Shown in pieces: positions 45,652 through 55,201 of a DNA stretch of 64,000 nucleotides. The notes beneath the pieces are model-generated. The model worked only from the letters and a program-made list of their open reading frames with translations. It was not told the DNA's origin and did not search any database. The stretch comes from Bosea sp. Tri-49 (GTDB taxonomy: Bacteria; Pseudomonadota; Alphaproteobacteria; Rhizobiales; Beijerinckiaceae). The stretch covers positions 2,666,001-2,730,000 of the forward strand of contig NZ_CP017946.1 in the NCBI RefSeq assembly GCF_003952665.1. Direction: 5' to 3'. Each line of letters starts with the position of its first letter. Positions within the stretch are counted from its first letter, which is position 1. A program made the position numbers and the translations under genes.

Positions 45652-47751
45652 ATGCGCCTGTTGAGTTTCGCCATCGCCGCGCTCGCCGTGATCGCGCTCG
45701 TAGTCGGCCAGCAAAGTGGGAGCACGGGCATTCTCGGCCTCGGCGTCGTCGGCTTGCTGCTGGCGTTCGCCGCGTTCCGCTCAACCAGCATCCCGTTCTT
45801 CCTGAAAATCTTCTCCGGCATCTTCGGCACGGAGTATGTGATTTTCGGCGCCGGCGCGCTGCTTGCCCAGCTCGGGCTCTGGCCCACCGCCTGGCAGGCG
45901 GCTGCCCCGCCGGCCAGCCTCGGCACGACGGTCGCTGTCTTCGGCATCCTGATCTACCTGGTCTCGTTCGTGCCGGTGGTGCAGCGCATTGCCCGCATCG
46001 CCTCGCCCTATTTCGAATCCTCCGAGCCGCAGATCGCCAATCTCGGACCACTTGGCCGCTACCGGATGCGGCTCGGCACCTTCGCGGTCGCGCTCGTCGT
46101 CTTCCTGATCGTGCTCAACCAGGCGCAGGTCGGCATCTCGCTGCGCATCAATTTCTTCTACCGCGACTTCTACAACGCCCTGCAGGAGAAGAACGCGCCG
46201 GCTTTCTGGGAACAGCTCATCAACGTCTTCTGCGTCTGGGCAGCGGTCTCCGTGATCAGTGTGTTGATCGAGACTGTCGCCAATTCGGTCCTGCTGATCC
46301 GCTGGCGCGAATGGATGGCCGCCGAATACAACAAGCGCTGGCTGGGCAACGGCAACCACTACCGTATCTCGCTCGCCGGCACGGCCGACAACCCCGACCA
46401 GCGCATCTCGGAAGACACGCGCGCTTTCCTGAACCAGACCTACAGCTTCTCACTGACGCTGATCACCCAGGTCTCAACGCTGGTCTCGTTCTCGATCATC
46501 CTCTGGTCGATCCCCGTAGCGATCACCGTGCCCGGCACCGACATCGTCATCCCCGGCTTCATCTTCTGGGCGACACTGATTTACGCCGCGATCGCAACCT
46601 GGATCACTCATCTGATCGGCAAGCCGCTGATCGGGCTCGAATTCGAGCAGGAGCGGCGCGAGGCGAACTTCCGCTTCGCTCTCGCTCGCCTGCGCGAATA
46701 CTCCGAGCAGATCGCGTTGATGCGCGGCGAAGGGGCCGAGCGGCGCCATCTCGGCGAGACCTTCGGCGGCATCGTCGACAATTTCTACAACCTGCTCTGG
46801 CGCAGGCTGAAGCTGACGACCTTCACGCTCTCCTATAATCAGGCGAACGTCGTCATCCCCTTCGTCTTGCTGGCGCCCTACTACTTCGCCGGTGCGATCG
46901 CCTTCGGCGTTCTGACGCAGGTGTCCTCGGCCTTCGGCCGGGTCGAGACGGCGATGTCCTTCTTCATCAACAGCTACCAGTCGATCGCCTCCTATCTCGC
47001 CTCGATCAACCGACTGACCACCTTCGAGGCGGCGATCGCCAAGGCGGAGGCGCAGGGCGCTGGTGGAGAAGGCGCAGCGATCGATATCGTCGAGAAGCCG
47101 GTCAAGGACGCCACGATCGAGACGCTCGCTCTCAACCTGCCGAACGGCCAGCCGATCGTGCAGGCTTCCGGCCTCACTCTGCCCGGTGGGCATTCGACGC
47201 TGGTGGTCGGGCCATCCGGCTCAGGCAAGTCGACCTTGTTCCGCGCGCTCGCCGGCATCTGGCCGTTCGGCGAGGGCAAAGTCGTGACGCCGGAGGGGCA
47301 ACGCATGCTCGTCCTGCCGCAGCGGCCTTATCTGCCGCAGGGCTCCCTGCGGGCTGCGCTCGCCTATCCGGCCGAGCCCGATGCGTTCGGTGACACGGAA
47401 ATCCATGCGGCGATGGAGAAGGTCAAGCTCGGCCATCTCGCCGAGCGGCTCGACGAGGTCGATCTCTGGGGCCAGCGCCTCTCGGGCGGCGAGCAGCAGC
47501 GCCTCGCGGTGGCGCGCGCGCTGCTGGCGAAGCCCGACTGGCTCTTCCTCGACGAGGCGACCGCCTCGCTCGACGAGAAGCTGGAAGGCGAGATCTACGA
47601 GGTGATCCGGCGCGAGCTGCCACAGACCAGCATCGTCTCGATCGGTCATCGTTCGACGCTGCGCGCCATGCACGACGAGCTGATCGCGATGGAGAAGAAT
47701 GCCGACGGCACCTTCAGCCCGAAGGCGAAGGCCATGGAAGCAGCGGGCTAG
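45652..47751 (+). CDS. SbmA/BacA-like ABC transporter, fused permease-ATPase
   Basis: The 699-residue protein joins an N-terminal membrane domain (about residues 1-430, with RINFFYRDFYNALQEKN typical of the SbmA/BacA group) to a C-terminal ATPase. The ATPase has Walker A GPSGSGKST with Lys526, signature LSGGEQQRLAVARALL, and Walker B WLFLDEATASLD. This layout is that of the YddA/ABCD-like half transporters, which act as homodimers, possibly for very-long-chain fatty acids or peptides. It has an extra N-terminal hydrophobic region of about 110 residues. Confidence 0.9.
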   Translation: MRLLSFAIAALAVIALVVGQQSGSTGILGLGVVGLLLAFAAFRSTSIPFFLKIFSGIFGTEYVIFGAGALLAQLGLWPTAWQAAAPPASLGTTVAVFGILIYLVSFVPVVQRIARIASPYFESSEPQIANLGPLGRYRMRLGTFAVALVVFLIVLNQAQVGISLRINFFYRDFYNALQEKNAPAFWEQLINVFCVWAAVSVISVLIETVANSVLLIRWREWMAAEYNKRWLGNGNHYRISLAGTADNPDQRISEDTRAFLNQTYSFSLTLITQVSTLVSFSIILWSIPVAITVPGTDIVIPGFIFWATLIYAAIATWITHLIGKPLIGLEFEQERREANFRFALARLREYSEQIALMRGEGAERRHLGETFGGIVDNFYNLLWRRLKLTTFTLSYNQANVVIPFVLLAPYYFAGAIAFGVLTQVSSAFGRVETAMSFFINSYQSIASYLASINRLTTFEAAIAKAEAQGAGGEGAAIDIVEKPVKDATIETLALNLPNGQPIVQASGLTLPGGHSTLVVGPSGSGKSTLFRALAGIWPFGEGKVVTPEGQRMLVLPQRPYLPQGSLRAALAYPAEPDAFGDTEIHAAMEKVKLGHLAERLDEVDLWGQRLSGGEQQRLAVARALLAKPDWLFLDEATASLDEKLEGEIYEVIRRELPQTSIVSIGHRSTLRAMHDELIAMEKNADGTFSPKAKAMEAAG

Positions 47752-47776
47752 TCCAACAGCACTGCGAAACCCGGCA

Positions 47777-47871
47777 CGTCATGCTCGCCCTTGTGGCGAG
47801 CATCCACGTCTTGAACACCGCGTCTGACCGAAAGGAAGACATGGTTGGTCGGGACAAGCCCGACCTTGACG
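47777..47871. repeat. Divergent two-hairpin intergenic repeat
   Basis: CGTCATGCTCGCC and a GGCGAGCATCCACG-like arm form one hairpin at 47777-47808, and GGTCGGG-ACAA-CCCGACC lies in the second half (about 47838-47871). The plan is that of the repeat at 12874-12981 but the arms differ. It lies between the convergent ABC and META-domain genes. Confidence 0.55.
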
Positions 47872-47899
47872 AGAAGCGGCGGGGCCGCTTCGCGCCAGC

Positions 47900-48475
47900 T
47901 CAGATCCCGCGGTCGAAGCGGAGCTCGCCCGTGCCCGTCTTGATGACAAGGCGACCTTCGACCAGGTCCCATTTCTGGGCGGTGCGCAGCGCCGTCAGAT
48001 AGCCGCGTTCGAAGTCGGAGGCGCCCTTGTCGCAGGCCAACTTGGTCACCGCGATCGGGCCGACGGCGAAAGCCTGCTGGCGCAGCGGATAGGCCGAGGC
48101 CGAGAAGGTATTGCAGCCGGCAAAGCCCGTGCCGCGCAGATTGGAATCGACCTTAAGCGTCGCGCGGTAGCCGGTATTCGGCTTGCCGTTCATCTGGTTC
48201 AGGGTCCAGGAGGCGTCGAGCGGGAAATTCTTCTCCTGCTGCCGCGGCGGCGGAGCGTCCTGCCCTGGCTGCGGAATCTGCGACGGCCGCTGGCGCCCCT
48301 GGGCGAGCGCATCGCTCACCAGAACAGGCGACAGGGAGAGTACGAAAGCGGCCAGGAGGCCAAGGCGCGACTGCGTATTCAACTGGTCCAGACCCCGATT
48401 GGAAAAAGCGACAGCTCGTAGGAGAACCCGACGCTTTCCACTGCACCGATCGCGGTGACGAGCGCAAGTCTCCAT
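47900..48475 (-). CDS. META domain protein (HslJ-like), secreted
   Basis: The frame codes for up to 191 residues. The META domain occupies about 85-190: FPLDASWTLNQMNGKPN, GTGFAGCNTFSASAYPL and GPIAVTKLACDKGASDFE, with the conserved Cys-Asn. A signal-like helix (LGLLAAFVLSLSPVLVSDALAQ) begins near residue 38, so the real start is probably later; TTG 48382 would give a normal Sec leader. ATG 48475 lacks a ribosome site. The role of META proteins is unclear; HslJ is linked to envelope stress and drug resistance. Confidence 0.75.
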   Translation of the reverse strand: METCARHRDRCSGKRRVLLRAVAFSNRGLDQLNTQSRLGLLAAFVLSLSPVLVSDALAQGRQRPSQIPQPGQDAPPPRQQEKNFPLDASWTLNQMNGKPNTGYRATLKVDSNLRGTGFAGCNTFSASAYPLRQQAFAVGPIAVTKLACDKGASDFERGYLTALRTAQKWDLVEGRLVIKTGTGELRFDRGI

Positions 48476-48556
48476 CGCACCGCTTTTGGTACGACTTGCA
48501 CTGAAATCGCCTCGCCCGGGTGAATTACCCCGACATTGCGTCGGGAATCCGGCGCG

Positions 48557-49558
48557 TCAGATGCGGGCCAGCAGCCGCTCGATCAGGGGATTGGAGCGGC
48601 GGAAGACATAATCGAGCGTCCGCACGGTGATATCGTCGGCACCGGCCTTGCTCAGTTCCTCGACCAGCGGGAACACCGCCTTGCACGGGCAATGTAATGT
48701 GACGACGCCGTCGCTGCCGGCCGCACCGAAGGGCAGGCGCGCGCCGAGCCGATGCGCGATCTCGCCGAGCCGCTGCGGCGAAACGGCATTGAGCACGGCG
48801 CGGACTTCGCGCAGCGAGCGCGCCTCCTCCTCGGCCGCGATGCGCGAGAGGATGGCGGCCGCGGCATCCCGCGCCTGCTTGCTCCAGGGCGCACGCACCG
48901 AGGCGACGAGATTGGCTTCGGACGCCAGGATCACACCGTCGTCGAGCACTTTGAGCGCATTCGCCGACAGCGTCGCGCCGGTGGTGGTGATATCGACGAC
49001 GATCTCGGCCGTGCCGGCTGCCGGCGCACCTTCGGTCGCGCCCAGGCTCTCGACGATGCGGTAGTCGGCGAGGCCGTGGCTGGCGAAGAAGCGGCGGGTC
49101 AGGTTCACGTACTTTGTGGCGACGCGGAGCTTGCGGCCATTGCGGGCGCGCATGCTCGCGGCGACGTCGTCGAGGTCGGCCATGGTGCGGACATCGATCC
49201 AGGCCTGCGGCACGGCGACGACGACATTGGCCTGGCCGAAACCGAGCGGCGCCAGCATCACCATGCTGGCATCCGCATCGGCGACCTGTTCGCGTACCAG
49301 GTCCTCGCCGGTGATGCCGAGATGGGCGGCGCCGGAGGAAAGCTGTGCGACGATCTCGGAGGCCGAGAGATAGGCGACCTCGGCGCCGCCGAGCCCGGCG
49401 ATCTGGCCGCGATATTCACGCTGCCCGCGCGCCTGCACAAAGGAGAGGCCGGCGCGGCCAAAGAAGGCGGTAGCGTTCTCCTGCAGCCGGCCCTTGGAGG
49501 GCACGGCGAGGACCAGCGGCGCGTCGGTGGTCGTGTCGTGTGTCATCGTCCCGCTCAT
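48557..49558 (-). CDS. hisG: ATP phosphoribosyltransferase HisG
   Basis: The 333-residue enzyme starts histidine synthesis by joining ATP and [23 protein letters not shown] is the N-terminal hallmark, and [19 protein letters not shown] contains the PRPP-binding loop. After about residue 230 there are about 100 extra residues ([16 protein letters not shown] through [18 protein letters not shown]) that resemble a C-terminal regulatory domain, unusual next to hisZ. Its start overlaps the hisZ stop by four bases, so the subunits are made together. Confidence 0.92.
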   Translation of the reverse strand: MSGTMTHDTTTDAPLVLAVPSKGRLQENATAFFGRAGLSFVQARGQREYRGQIAGLGGAEVAYLSASEIVAQLSSGAAHLGITGEDLVREQVADADASMVMLAPLGFGQANVVVAVPQAWIDVRTMADLDDVAASMRARNGRKLRVATKYVNLTRRFFASHGLADYRIVESLGATEGAPAAGTAEIVVDITTTGATLSANALKVLDDGVILASEANLVASVRAPWSKQARDAAAAILSRIAAEEEARSLREVRAVLNAVSPQRLGEIAHRLGARLPFGAAGSDGVVTLHCPCKAVFPLVEELSKAGADDITVRTLDYVFRRSNPLIERLLARI

Positions 49559-50667
49559 GCCTTGCCTCCCGCGAGACGATCGAGCCAGAGCGAGGCGCCG
49601 ACGGCCGGCACCGGCGCAGGGGCGCCGAGGCGTTGCAGCACGCCATCATAGCGACCGCCGCCAGCGATCGGCTTCAGGTCCGGCCGAGCCGGGTCGTGCA
49701 ATTCGAAGATGAAGCCGGTGTAGTAGTCGAGATTGCGGGCGAAGCCGGCCGAGAAAGAGATATTGGCGACGTCGACGCCGCGCGCAGCGAGGAAGCCGGT
49801 GCGCTCGTCGAAGGTATCGAGCGCAGCGGCAAGGTCGAGCCCGGACTCGCCGGCGAGCTTGCGCCAGGCGGCGGAGGCGCCGTCCGGGTCGCCGCCGATC
49901 GCCAGCGCATGCGCGATCAGGCCGCTTGCCTCGGCATTGACCGGATTGTCGCGCTCGGCCGCCCGCGCCAGGAAGCGCTCGGCGATGTCGCCGGCCGAGC
50001 GGCCGCCGACAGTCGAGATGCCGGCGATCGAGAGCACGTCCTCGACGAAGGCACGCGCCGCCTTGGGATCCTGGCCTTCGAGCGCCTTGAGCAGGCCGGC
50101 ATGGGCGTGCTCGACCTCGTTGACCGGCGGTTCGAGCGCGGCGACAGCGTCGGCGCCCTTGCCCTGCGCGACCGCACGCATCAGCCGGCGGCGGGCCGCC
50201 TGCGGCACGCCGAGCCGGTCGAGCAACGCCGTCAACAGCGCGACATCGCCCATCAGCAGGCGCGGCCGGGTCAGGCCGAGCGAAGCAGCGGATTCGACGG
50301 TGAGCGCCATGATCTCGGCATCGGCGGCGGCAAAATCGGTCCGGCCGAAGGATTCGAGGCCCGCCTGCGCGAACTCGTTGGACTCGTTCGCACGCATGCG
50401 GAAGACCGGGCCGGCATAGGCGTAGGACGCCGGCTCGGTGGCATGGGCTGCGATATGCGCCAGCGCGACGGGGATGGTGTATTCGGGACGCAGGCACCAT
50501 TCGCGCCCGTCATCGTCCTGGGTCAGGAAGATGCGGCGGCGGATATCCTCGCCGGAAAGATCGAGGAAGGGCTCGACCGGCTGCAGGATCGCCGGTTCGG
50601 CACGCCGGTAGCCCTCGCGCTCGAACGGCGCGATCACGGTCTCGAGCTTTGAGCGCATGGCCGGCAC
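49555..50667 (-). CDS. hisZ: ATP phosphoribosyltransferase regulatory subunit HisZ
   Basis: The 370-residue protein is a HisS-like class II synthetase core without tRNA ligation function; it forms an octamer with HisG and transmits histidine feedback. [38 protein letters not shown] and [15 protein letters not shown] are the paralogue's equivalents of synthetase motifs. GTG 50667 has AGGG upstream; ATG 50658 is the alternative. The GIY-YIG gene lies 175 bases upstream and then hisS. Confidence 0.92.
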   Translation of the reverse strand: MPAMRSKLETVIAPFEREGYRRAEPAILQPVEPFLDLSGEDIRRRIFLTQDDDGREWCLRPEYTIPVALAHIAAHATEPASYAYAGPVFRMRANESNEFAQAGLESFGRTDFAAADAEIMALTVESAASLGLTRPRLLMGDVALLTALLDRLGVPQAARRRLMRAVAQGKGADAVAALEPPVNEVEHAHAGLLKALEGQDPKAARAFVEDVLSIAGISTVGGRSAGDIAERFLARAAERDNPVNAEASGLIAHALAIGGDPDGASAAWRKLAGESGLDLAAALDTFDERTGFLAARGVDVANISFSAGFARNLDYYTGFIFELHDPARPDLKPIAGGGRYDGVLQRLGAPAPVPAVGASLWLDRLAGGKA

Positions 50668-50760
50668 TTGGACACCCTGTTGCGGCGCCGTCCTAGCAGG
50701 GCCCGCTACGATTTTCGATGGTTTTTAGGGAATTGGGTTAGCGGGAATCCGGAGGCGCCC

Positions 50761-50800
50761 GTCATTCTCGGGCGGAGCGAAGCGCAGACCCGAGAATCTC
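50761..50800. repeat. Left hairpin of a split intergenic repeat
   Basis: ATTCTCGGG (50764-50772) and CCCGAGAAT (50789-50797) form the hairpin. The 40-base segment is identical to the first hairpin of the unit at 12874-12981. It stands at the downstream side of the GIY-YIG gene. Confidence 0.85.
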
Positions 50801-50842
50801 AAGCCGAAAAGGGCTCCCATCGCGAGATGGCAAGCGCGCCGA

Positions 50843-51133
50843 TCAAAGGATGTGCTCGAACAGATCGTTCCAATCCGGGTTGTCCTTCTCGATCAGCTCG
50901 ATCTTCCAAGCGCGTCCGTAGCGCTTCAGGCTTGTCTCGCGCTGGATCGCGAGCTCAATTGTGTCGTGCGGCTCGTACCATACGAGCTTGTCGAGGTTGT
51001 ACCGTGCCGTGAAGCTTCGCCCCTGGAGCAGGCGATGCTCAGACACGCGACGGGCAAGCTCCGCCGTCACACCGATGTAGAGCCTGCCGTGGGGCTTGTT
51101 CGTCATGATGTAGACGAAGGAAGGCTGGTGCAT
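50843..51133 (-). CDS. Small GIY-YIG nuclease-family protein
   Basis: The 96-residue protein is a bare GIY-YIG domain. SFVYIMTNKPHGRLYIGVT holds the two motifs (VYIM... and LYIGVT). RRVSEHR carries the catalytic-type Arg, and the ETSLKRYGRAWKIELIEK region carries the Glu. ATG 51133 has GGGGG upstream and begins at the domain. It lies between hisS and hisZ and is bracketed by two hairpins that elsewhere form one repeat. This suggests a mobile or repeat-associated element. Its activity is unknown; the family is usually called COG2827 or UPF0213-like. Confidence 0.88.
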   Translation of the reverse strand: MHQPSFVYIMTNKPHGRLYIGVTAELARRVSEHRLLQGRSFTARYNLDKLVWYEPHDTIELAIQRETSLKRYGRAWKIELIEKDNPDWNDLFEHIL

Positions 51134-51182
51134 CAGCTGCCCCCACAGACGATCAAATCTGGAATGGGAGCTTTCTGGTCCT

Positions 51183-51212
51183 GAGATGCTCGGGTCAAGC
51201 CCGAGCATGACG
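51183..51212. repeat. Right hairpin of a split intergenic repeat
   Basis: ATGCTCGGG and CCCGAGCAT pair around TCAAG. The 30-base segment is identical to the second hairpin of the unit at 12952-12981. It stands upstream of the GIY-YIG gene, four bases from the end of hisS. Confidence 0.85.
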
Positions 51213-51216
51213 CGCG

Positions 51217-52767
51217 TCAGTGTCGCGCCAGCACCCGCTTCACGCCCTCGACCAGTTCGCCCACCGGCACGGAGAACTGCGCCTGCGCCTGCCGCTCCTT
51301 GTGCTCGGCGGAATCCTTGACGTCGCGGCCCGCAGCCGCGAGTTCGGCGCCGAGGATCAGGTCCTTGATCACGACCGTGCCCGCCTCGCGCTCGGAGGAG
51401 CCCTGGATCACCGCGCAGGCTGCGCCGCGCCGGTCGGCATATTTCATCTGGGCGTTGAAGCCGGACGAGCCGAGGTAGAGATCGGCCCGGCAGAGCGGCT
51501 TGTCATCCTCACCCTTCGCCTGCCGGAGCTGCGAGACGAAAGCCTGATAGCCCGGCATGAACTCCGGCGACTTGTTGTCCATCGCCGTGACGACGACGAG
51601 CGGTAATTCGTTCTTCTGGTCGACGATCGGCGACTTCACCGCCTTCAGCGCCGAATAGAGCCGGGAGACGCCGATCGAGAAGCCGGTCGCCGGTACGGGC
51701 TCGGGCCGGAAGCGGCCGACGAGACCGTCATAGCGCCCGCCGCCGGCAACCGAGCCGAAGCGCACAACCTGGCCGTCCTCATTGGTGACCGGAAAAGTCA
51801 GCTCCACCTCGTAGACCGGACCGGTATAGTATTCGAGGCCACGGACGACGGAGGGATCGATTTTGATCCGATCTGCCCCATAACCGCCGGCGCGAACAAG
51901 CTTCTGAATTTCATCGAGTTCGCCAAAACCCACTTCGGTCAGCGCATTGCGCTTAATATTGGCGCTCCACTCCCGAGCCTGACCCGCTTCATTACCGGCA
52001 ACTGCGATGCCCGGCTCATGTCGGACAACAGCTAGAATATAATCGGACTGCAAGGCCTCGAGCCCCGCGCCCTTGGTGAAATCCCCGCTCTCGTCCTTGC
52101 GGCCTTCACCGAGCAGCAGGCGCACGCCTTCAGGCCCGAACTTGTCGAGCTTGTCGATCGCGCGCAGCACCGTCAGCCGGCGGCCGGCATTCTCGTCGCC
52201 GCCGAGGCCGATCGCCTCCATCACGCCATCGAGCACCTTGCGGTTGTTGACCTTGACGACGTAGTCGCCACGCTTGATGCCGAGCTTCTCCATCGTGTCG
52301 GCAGCGAGCATGCAGATCTCGGCATCGGCGGCGACCGTGCCTGAGCCGACGATATCGGCGTCGAACTGCATGAACTGGCGGAAGCGCCCCGGCCCCGGCT
52401 TCTCGTTGCGGAAGACATAGCCGGCGCGGTAGCTGCGATAGGGTTTTGGCAGCGCGTCGAAATTCTCGGCGACATAGCGCGCGAGCGGCGCCGTCAGGTC
52501 ATAGCGCAGCGAGAGCCACTGCTCGTCATCGTCCTGGAAGGAGAAGACGCCTTCGTTCGGCCGGTCCTGGTCCGGCAGGAATTTGCCGAGCGCGTCGGTG
52601 TACTCGACGAAGGGTGTCTCGACGGGATCGAAGCCATAGAGCGAGAAGCTCTCGCGGATCACGGCGAGCATGCGCTCGGTGGCGGCGACATCGGCCGGGC
52701 CGCGGTCGACGAAACCACGCGGCTGGCGGGCTTTCAGCTTGGCAGGGACGGACTTGTCGGCGGACAT
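51217..52767 (-). CDS. hisS: Histidyl-tRNA synthetase
   Basis: The 516-residue class II synthetase charges tRNA-His. [19 protein letters not shown] opens the protein. Motif 2 region [24 protein letters not shown] is split here at its loop, and the histidine motifs [14 protein letters not shown] and [14 protein letters not shown] follow; the C-terminal anticodon domain ends the chain. Rhizobial HisS proteins are of this longer form. It is upstream of hisZ and hisG on the same strand, the usual order, but is separated from them by the GIY-YIG insertion. Confidence 0.95.
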   Translation of the reverse strand: MSADKSVPAKLKARQPRGFVDRGPADVAATERMLAVIRESFSLYGFDPVETPFVEYTDALGKFLPDQDRPNEGVFSFQDDDEQWLSLRYDLTAPLARYVAENFDALPKPYRSYRAGYVFRNEKPGPGRFRQFMQFDADIVGSGTVAADAEICMLAADTMEKLGIKRGDYVVKVNNRKVLDGVMEAIGLGGDENAGRRLTVLRAIDKLDKFGPEGVRLLLGEGRKDESGDFTKGAGLEALQSDYILAVVRHEPGIAVAGNEAGQAREWSANIKRNALTEVGFGELDEIQKLVRAGGYGADRIKIDPSVVRGLEYYTGPVYEVELTFPVTNEDGQVVRFGSVAGGGRYDGLVGRFRPEPVPATGFSIGVSRLYSALKAVKSPIVDQKNELPLVVVTAMDNKSPEFMPGYQAFVSQLRQAKGEDDKPLCRADLYLGSSGFNAQMKYADRRGAACAVIQGSSEREAGTVVIKDLILGAELAAAGRDVKDSAEHKERQAQAQFSVPVGELVEGVKRVLARH

Positions 52768-52842
52768 GGCAGAGGAACTCGGTCAGTAAACGCTTGTTGA
52801 TGATCGAGCGGGTTAGCCCGCGAAGCCGCCAGGGGCAAGCTT

Positions 52843-53060
52843 CCCTTCTCCCCACCAATCTCGGGCCTGCCCGAGATTGGCACTTTTGGATGCGCATGTC
52901 GGAAACATCCGACATGCGTCGGGAGAAGGTGGCAGCGCGAAGCGCTGACGGATGAGGGGGCGCACAACGTTTTCTGTCATGCTTGCTAGGATGCGGCGGA
53001 AAGCGCAGCGCGACCCCTCATCCGCCTTCCGGCACCTTCTCCCGCAGGGGGAGAAGGGAG
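52843..53060. repeat. RIME-like mosaic repeat with internal palindromes
   Basis: The segment fills most of the 357-base gap between hisS and the DUF3053 gene. It begins CCCTTCTCCCC and ends with GGGGGAGAAGGG. Inside are the perfect palindromes CCAATCTCGGG/CCCGAGATTGG (52855-52880) and CGCATGTCGGA/TCCGACATGCG (52893-52918), then two facing CCCTCATCCGCC-type blocks. It is related to the repeat at 8001-8150 but carries extra modules. No gene is seen here. Confidence 0.75.
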
Positions 53061-53124
53061 CTCCCCGGCTAGCCGCAGCCATAATCGCGCACTAATGTCC
53101 CGCCGCGGCGCGAGGAATGGATAA

Positions 53125-53826
53125 ATGCAGGTCAGACTACGCAGCCTGCTGGCCGGCCTGTTCGCGGTGCTGCTGCTCGCCGCCTGCGGGCCGAGCGAGC
53201 CGGATCAGCGCAAGGCCTTCATCGGTTTCCTGCAGACGGATATCCTGGCGCGCCAGGGTGTGCGGCTGCCGCGGCCCGACGCCGAGAAACAGAAATCCTT
53301 CGGCGACTATGCCGGCCACTATGCCGTGATCCTGCGCTTCCACGAGCGCATGAACACGACGGTCGGCAAGCCGATGCAGGAAGCGACCGCCAAGGCCGCG
53401 CCGCGCTCGATCGAGGACATCGTCGCGCGCAAGAGCGAGATCGCTGCGGTTCGCGCCGGCTTCAGCCAGATGCGCCAGGCGCTCGATGCCGCGCTCGCCG
53501 CCGCCGAGAGCGAGCGCGCCGCGCTGAAGCAGCCGGAGGACCTGGCCAAGGTCTATGCCAGTGCCTACCAGAAACTGGTGACGGAGCCTGCGGCGACCGT
53601 CCGCGAGGTCTTCCCGGTGACGGACGAGACCTTCGCCGCGATCCTGGCGCTGGCGGATCTGATCGAGGCCAACAAGGCTGCGATCCGGGTCAGCGGCTCG
53701 CAGGTCGACATACGCAACACGGCGCTGCGCAACAGGGTGCAGGCAGCGATCACCGCGATGAACACCAAGCAATCGGCGATGACCGCGGCGCAGCAGAGAG
53801 TAAGGCAGATGGTCTACGGGAACTGA
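53125..53826 (+). CDS. DUF3053 family lipoprotein
   Basis: The 233-residue protein has a lipoprotein signal with lipobox LAAC and Cys21, then DQRKAFIGFLQTDILARQGV, typical of DUF3053 (E. coli YiaF-like). The rest is helical, rich in Ala, Gln and Arg, with coiled-coil potential at about 95-140. It is anchored in a membrane facing the periplasm. Function unknown. It is convergent with glcF, with a four-base gap. Confidence 0.85.
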   Translation: MQVRLRSLLAGLFAVLLLAACGPSEPDQRKAFIGFLQTDILARQGVRLPRPDAEKQKSFGDYAGHYAVILRFHERMNTTVGKPMQEATAKAAPRSIEDIVARKSEIAAVRAGFSQMRQALDAALAAAESERAALKQPEDLAKVYASAYQKLVTEPAATVREVFPVTDETFAAILALADLIEANKAAIRVSGSQVDIRNTALRNRVQAAITAMNTKQSAMTAAQQRVRQMVYGN

Positions 53827-53830
53827 GGCG

Positions 53831-55198
53831 CTATTCCGCCGCGACGACTCCGGCCGGAACCGCCTCACCGATCCCCGCTTTCGCAAGCCTAACGGGCAAC
53901 GGTCCGCCGGTCGCCCAGTCGAGCAGTTCGGCGGTGTGCAGGATCGGCGTGGTCGCGCCGCGATCGGCGAAGCCCTTCGCGATCTGGGTGATGCAGCCGA
54001 TATTGCCGGTGGCGACGAGATCCGGCTTCGTGCGCTGGATGTTGCCGACCTTGCGCTCGCGCAATTGCCCGGCGATCTCCGGCTGGAGGATGTTGTAGAC
54101 GCCGGCCGAGCCGCAGCAGATATGGCCTTCCGGCACCTCCTTTACGCGGAACCCGGCGCGTGCCAGCAGACGCTTCGGCCCGTCCTTGAGCTGCTGGCCG
54201 TGCTGCATCGAGCAGGCAGAGTGGTAGGCGACGATGAGGTCGAAGCTCCGAACCGGCGCGATCTCCAGCGTCTCGACGAACTCGGTCACGTCCTTGGCGA
54301 GCGCAGAGACCTTCGCCGCCTTCGCGGCATAGGCCGCATCGTCGCGGAACATGAAGCCGTAATCCTTGATCGTGGTGCCGCAGCCGGATGCCGTGATCAG
54401 GATGGCATCCAGTCCTTCGCCCTCAACCTCAGCCATCCAGGCGTCGATATTGGCGCGGGCGAAGGCGAGCGCGTCGTGCTCGCGGCCCATATGGTGGACG
54501 AGCGCGCCGCAGCAGCCCTCGCCCTTGGGCAGTACCACCTCGACACCGTGGCGGGTGAGCAGGCGGATCGTCGCCTCGTTGATGCCGGGGTCAAGCACCG
54601 GCTGGGCACAACCCGAGAGCATGGCGACGCGCCTTTGCCGCTCGCCCTCAGCCGGGAAGGACGCAGGCCCCTCCATCGCCGAGCGATCAGGCAGGCTCCA
54701 GGGCGCCAGCGCCAGCATCGCCTTCAGCCGCGCGCCGATGACGGGCAGCGCCCCGAGCGCCCCGGCCAATGGCTTACCGAGGCGCGCCGCCAGCATGGCG
54801 AGGCGGAAGCGGCCCGGATAGGGCAGGATCGCCGAGAGGACGCGCCGCAGCGTCCGGTCGGCGACCGGCCGCTCATAGGTCTCCTCGATATGGGCGCGGG
54901 CATGGTCGACCAGGTGCATGTAGTGCACGCCGGAGGGGCAGGTCGTCATGCAGGACAGGCAGGAGAGGCAACGGTCGACATGCTTGACCACGTCGGGGCT
55001 CGCCGGCCGGCCGCTCTCCAGCATGTCCTTGATCTGATAGATGCGCCCGCGCGGGGAATCGAGCTCGTCACCGAGCAGGAGATAGGTCGGGCAGGTTGCG
55101 GTGCAGAAGCCGCAATGCACGCAGGTGCGTAGGATTTTCTCGGAAACCGGCAGGCGCGGATCGGAGGCGAGGAGCTCGGGCGTGAAATTGGTCTGCAT
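53831..55198 (-). CDS. glcF: Glycolate oxidase iron-sulfur subunit GlcF
   Basis: The 455-residue protein has two 4Fe-4S motifs: Cys26, 29, 32, 36 (CVHCGFCTATCP) and Cys77, 80, 83, 87 (CLSCLSCMTTCP). Two CCG domains follow (SGCAQPVLDPG ... GEGCCGAL and HSACSMQHGQ ... GHICCGSAG). It passes electrons from the GlcD flavin to the membrane quinone pool. It starts three bases after the UPF0314 gene. Confidence 0.95.
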   Translation of the reverse strand: MQTNFTPELLASDPRLPVSEKILRTCVHCGFCTATCPTYLLLGDELDSPRGRIYQIKDMLESGRPASPDVVKHVDRCLSCLSCMTTCPSGVHYMHLVDHARAHIEETYERPVADRTLRRVLSAILPYPGRFRLAMLAARLGKPLAGALGALPVIGARLKAMLALAPWSLPDRSAMEGPASFPAEGERQRRVAMLSGCAQPVLDPGINEATIRLLTRHGVEVVLPKGEGCCGALVHHMGREHDALAFARANIDAWMAEVEGEGLDAILITASGCGTTIKDYGFMFRDDAAYAAKAAKVSALAKDVTEFVETLEIAPVRSFDLIVAYHSACSMQHGQQLKDGPKRLLARAGFRVKEVPEGHICCGSAGVYNILQPEIAGQLRERKVGNIQRTKPDLVATGNIGCITQIAKGFADRGATTPILHTAELLDWATGGPLPVRLAKAGIGEAVPAGVVAAE

Positions 55199-55201
55199 CG
55201 C

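Noticed and set aside
50761..51212. Insertion sequence between hisS and hisZ
   Set aside because: There is no transposase and no direct target duplication that I can see. Only a GIY-YIG gene and palindromic repeats are present, so it is reported as a repeat-associated cassette instead.
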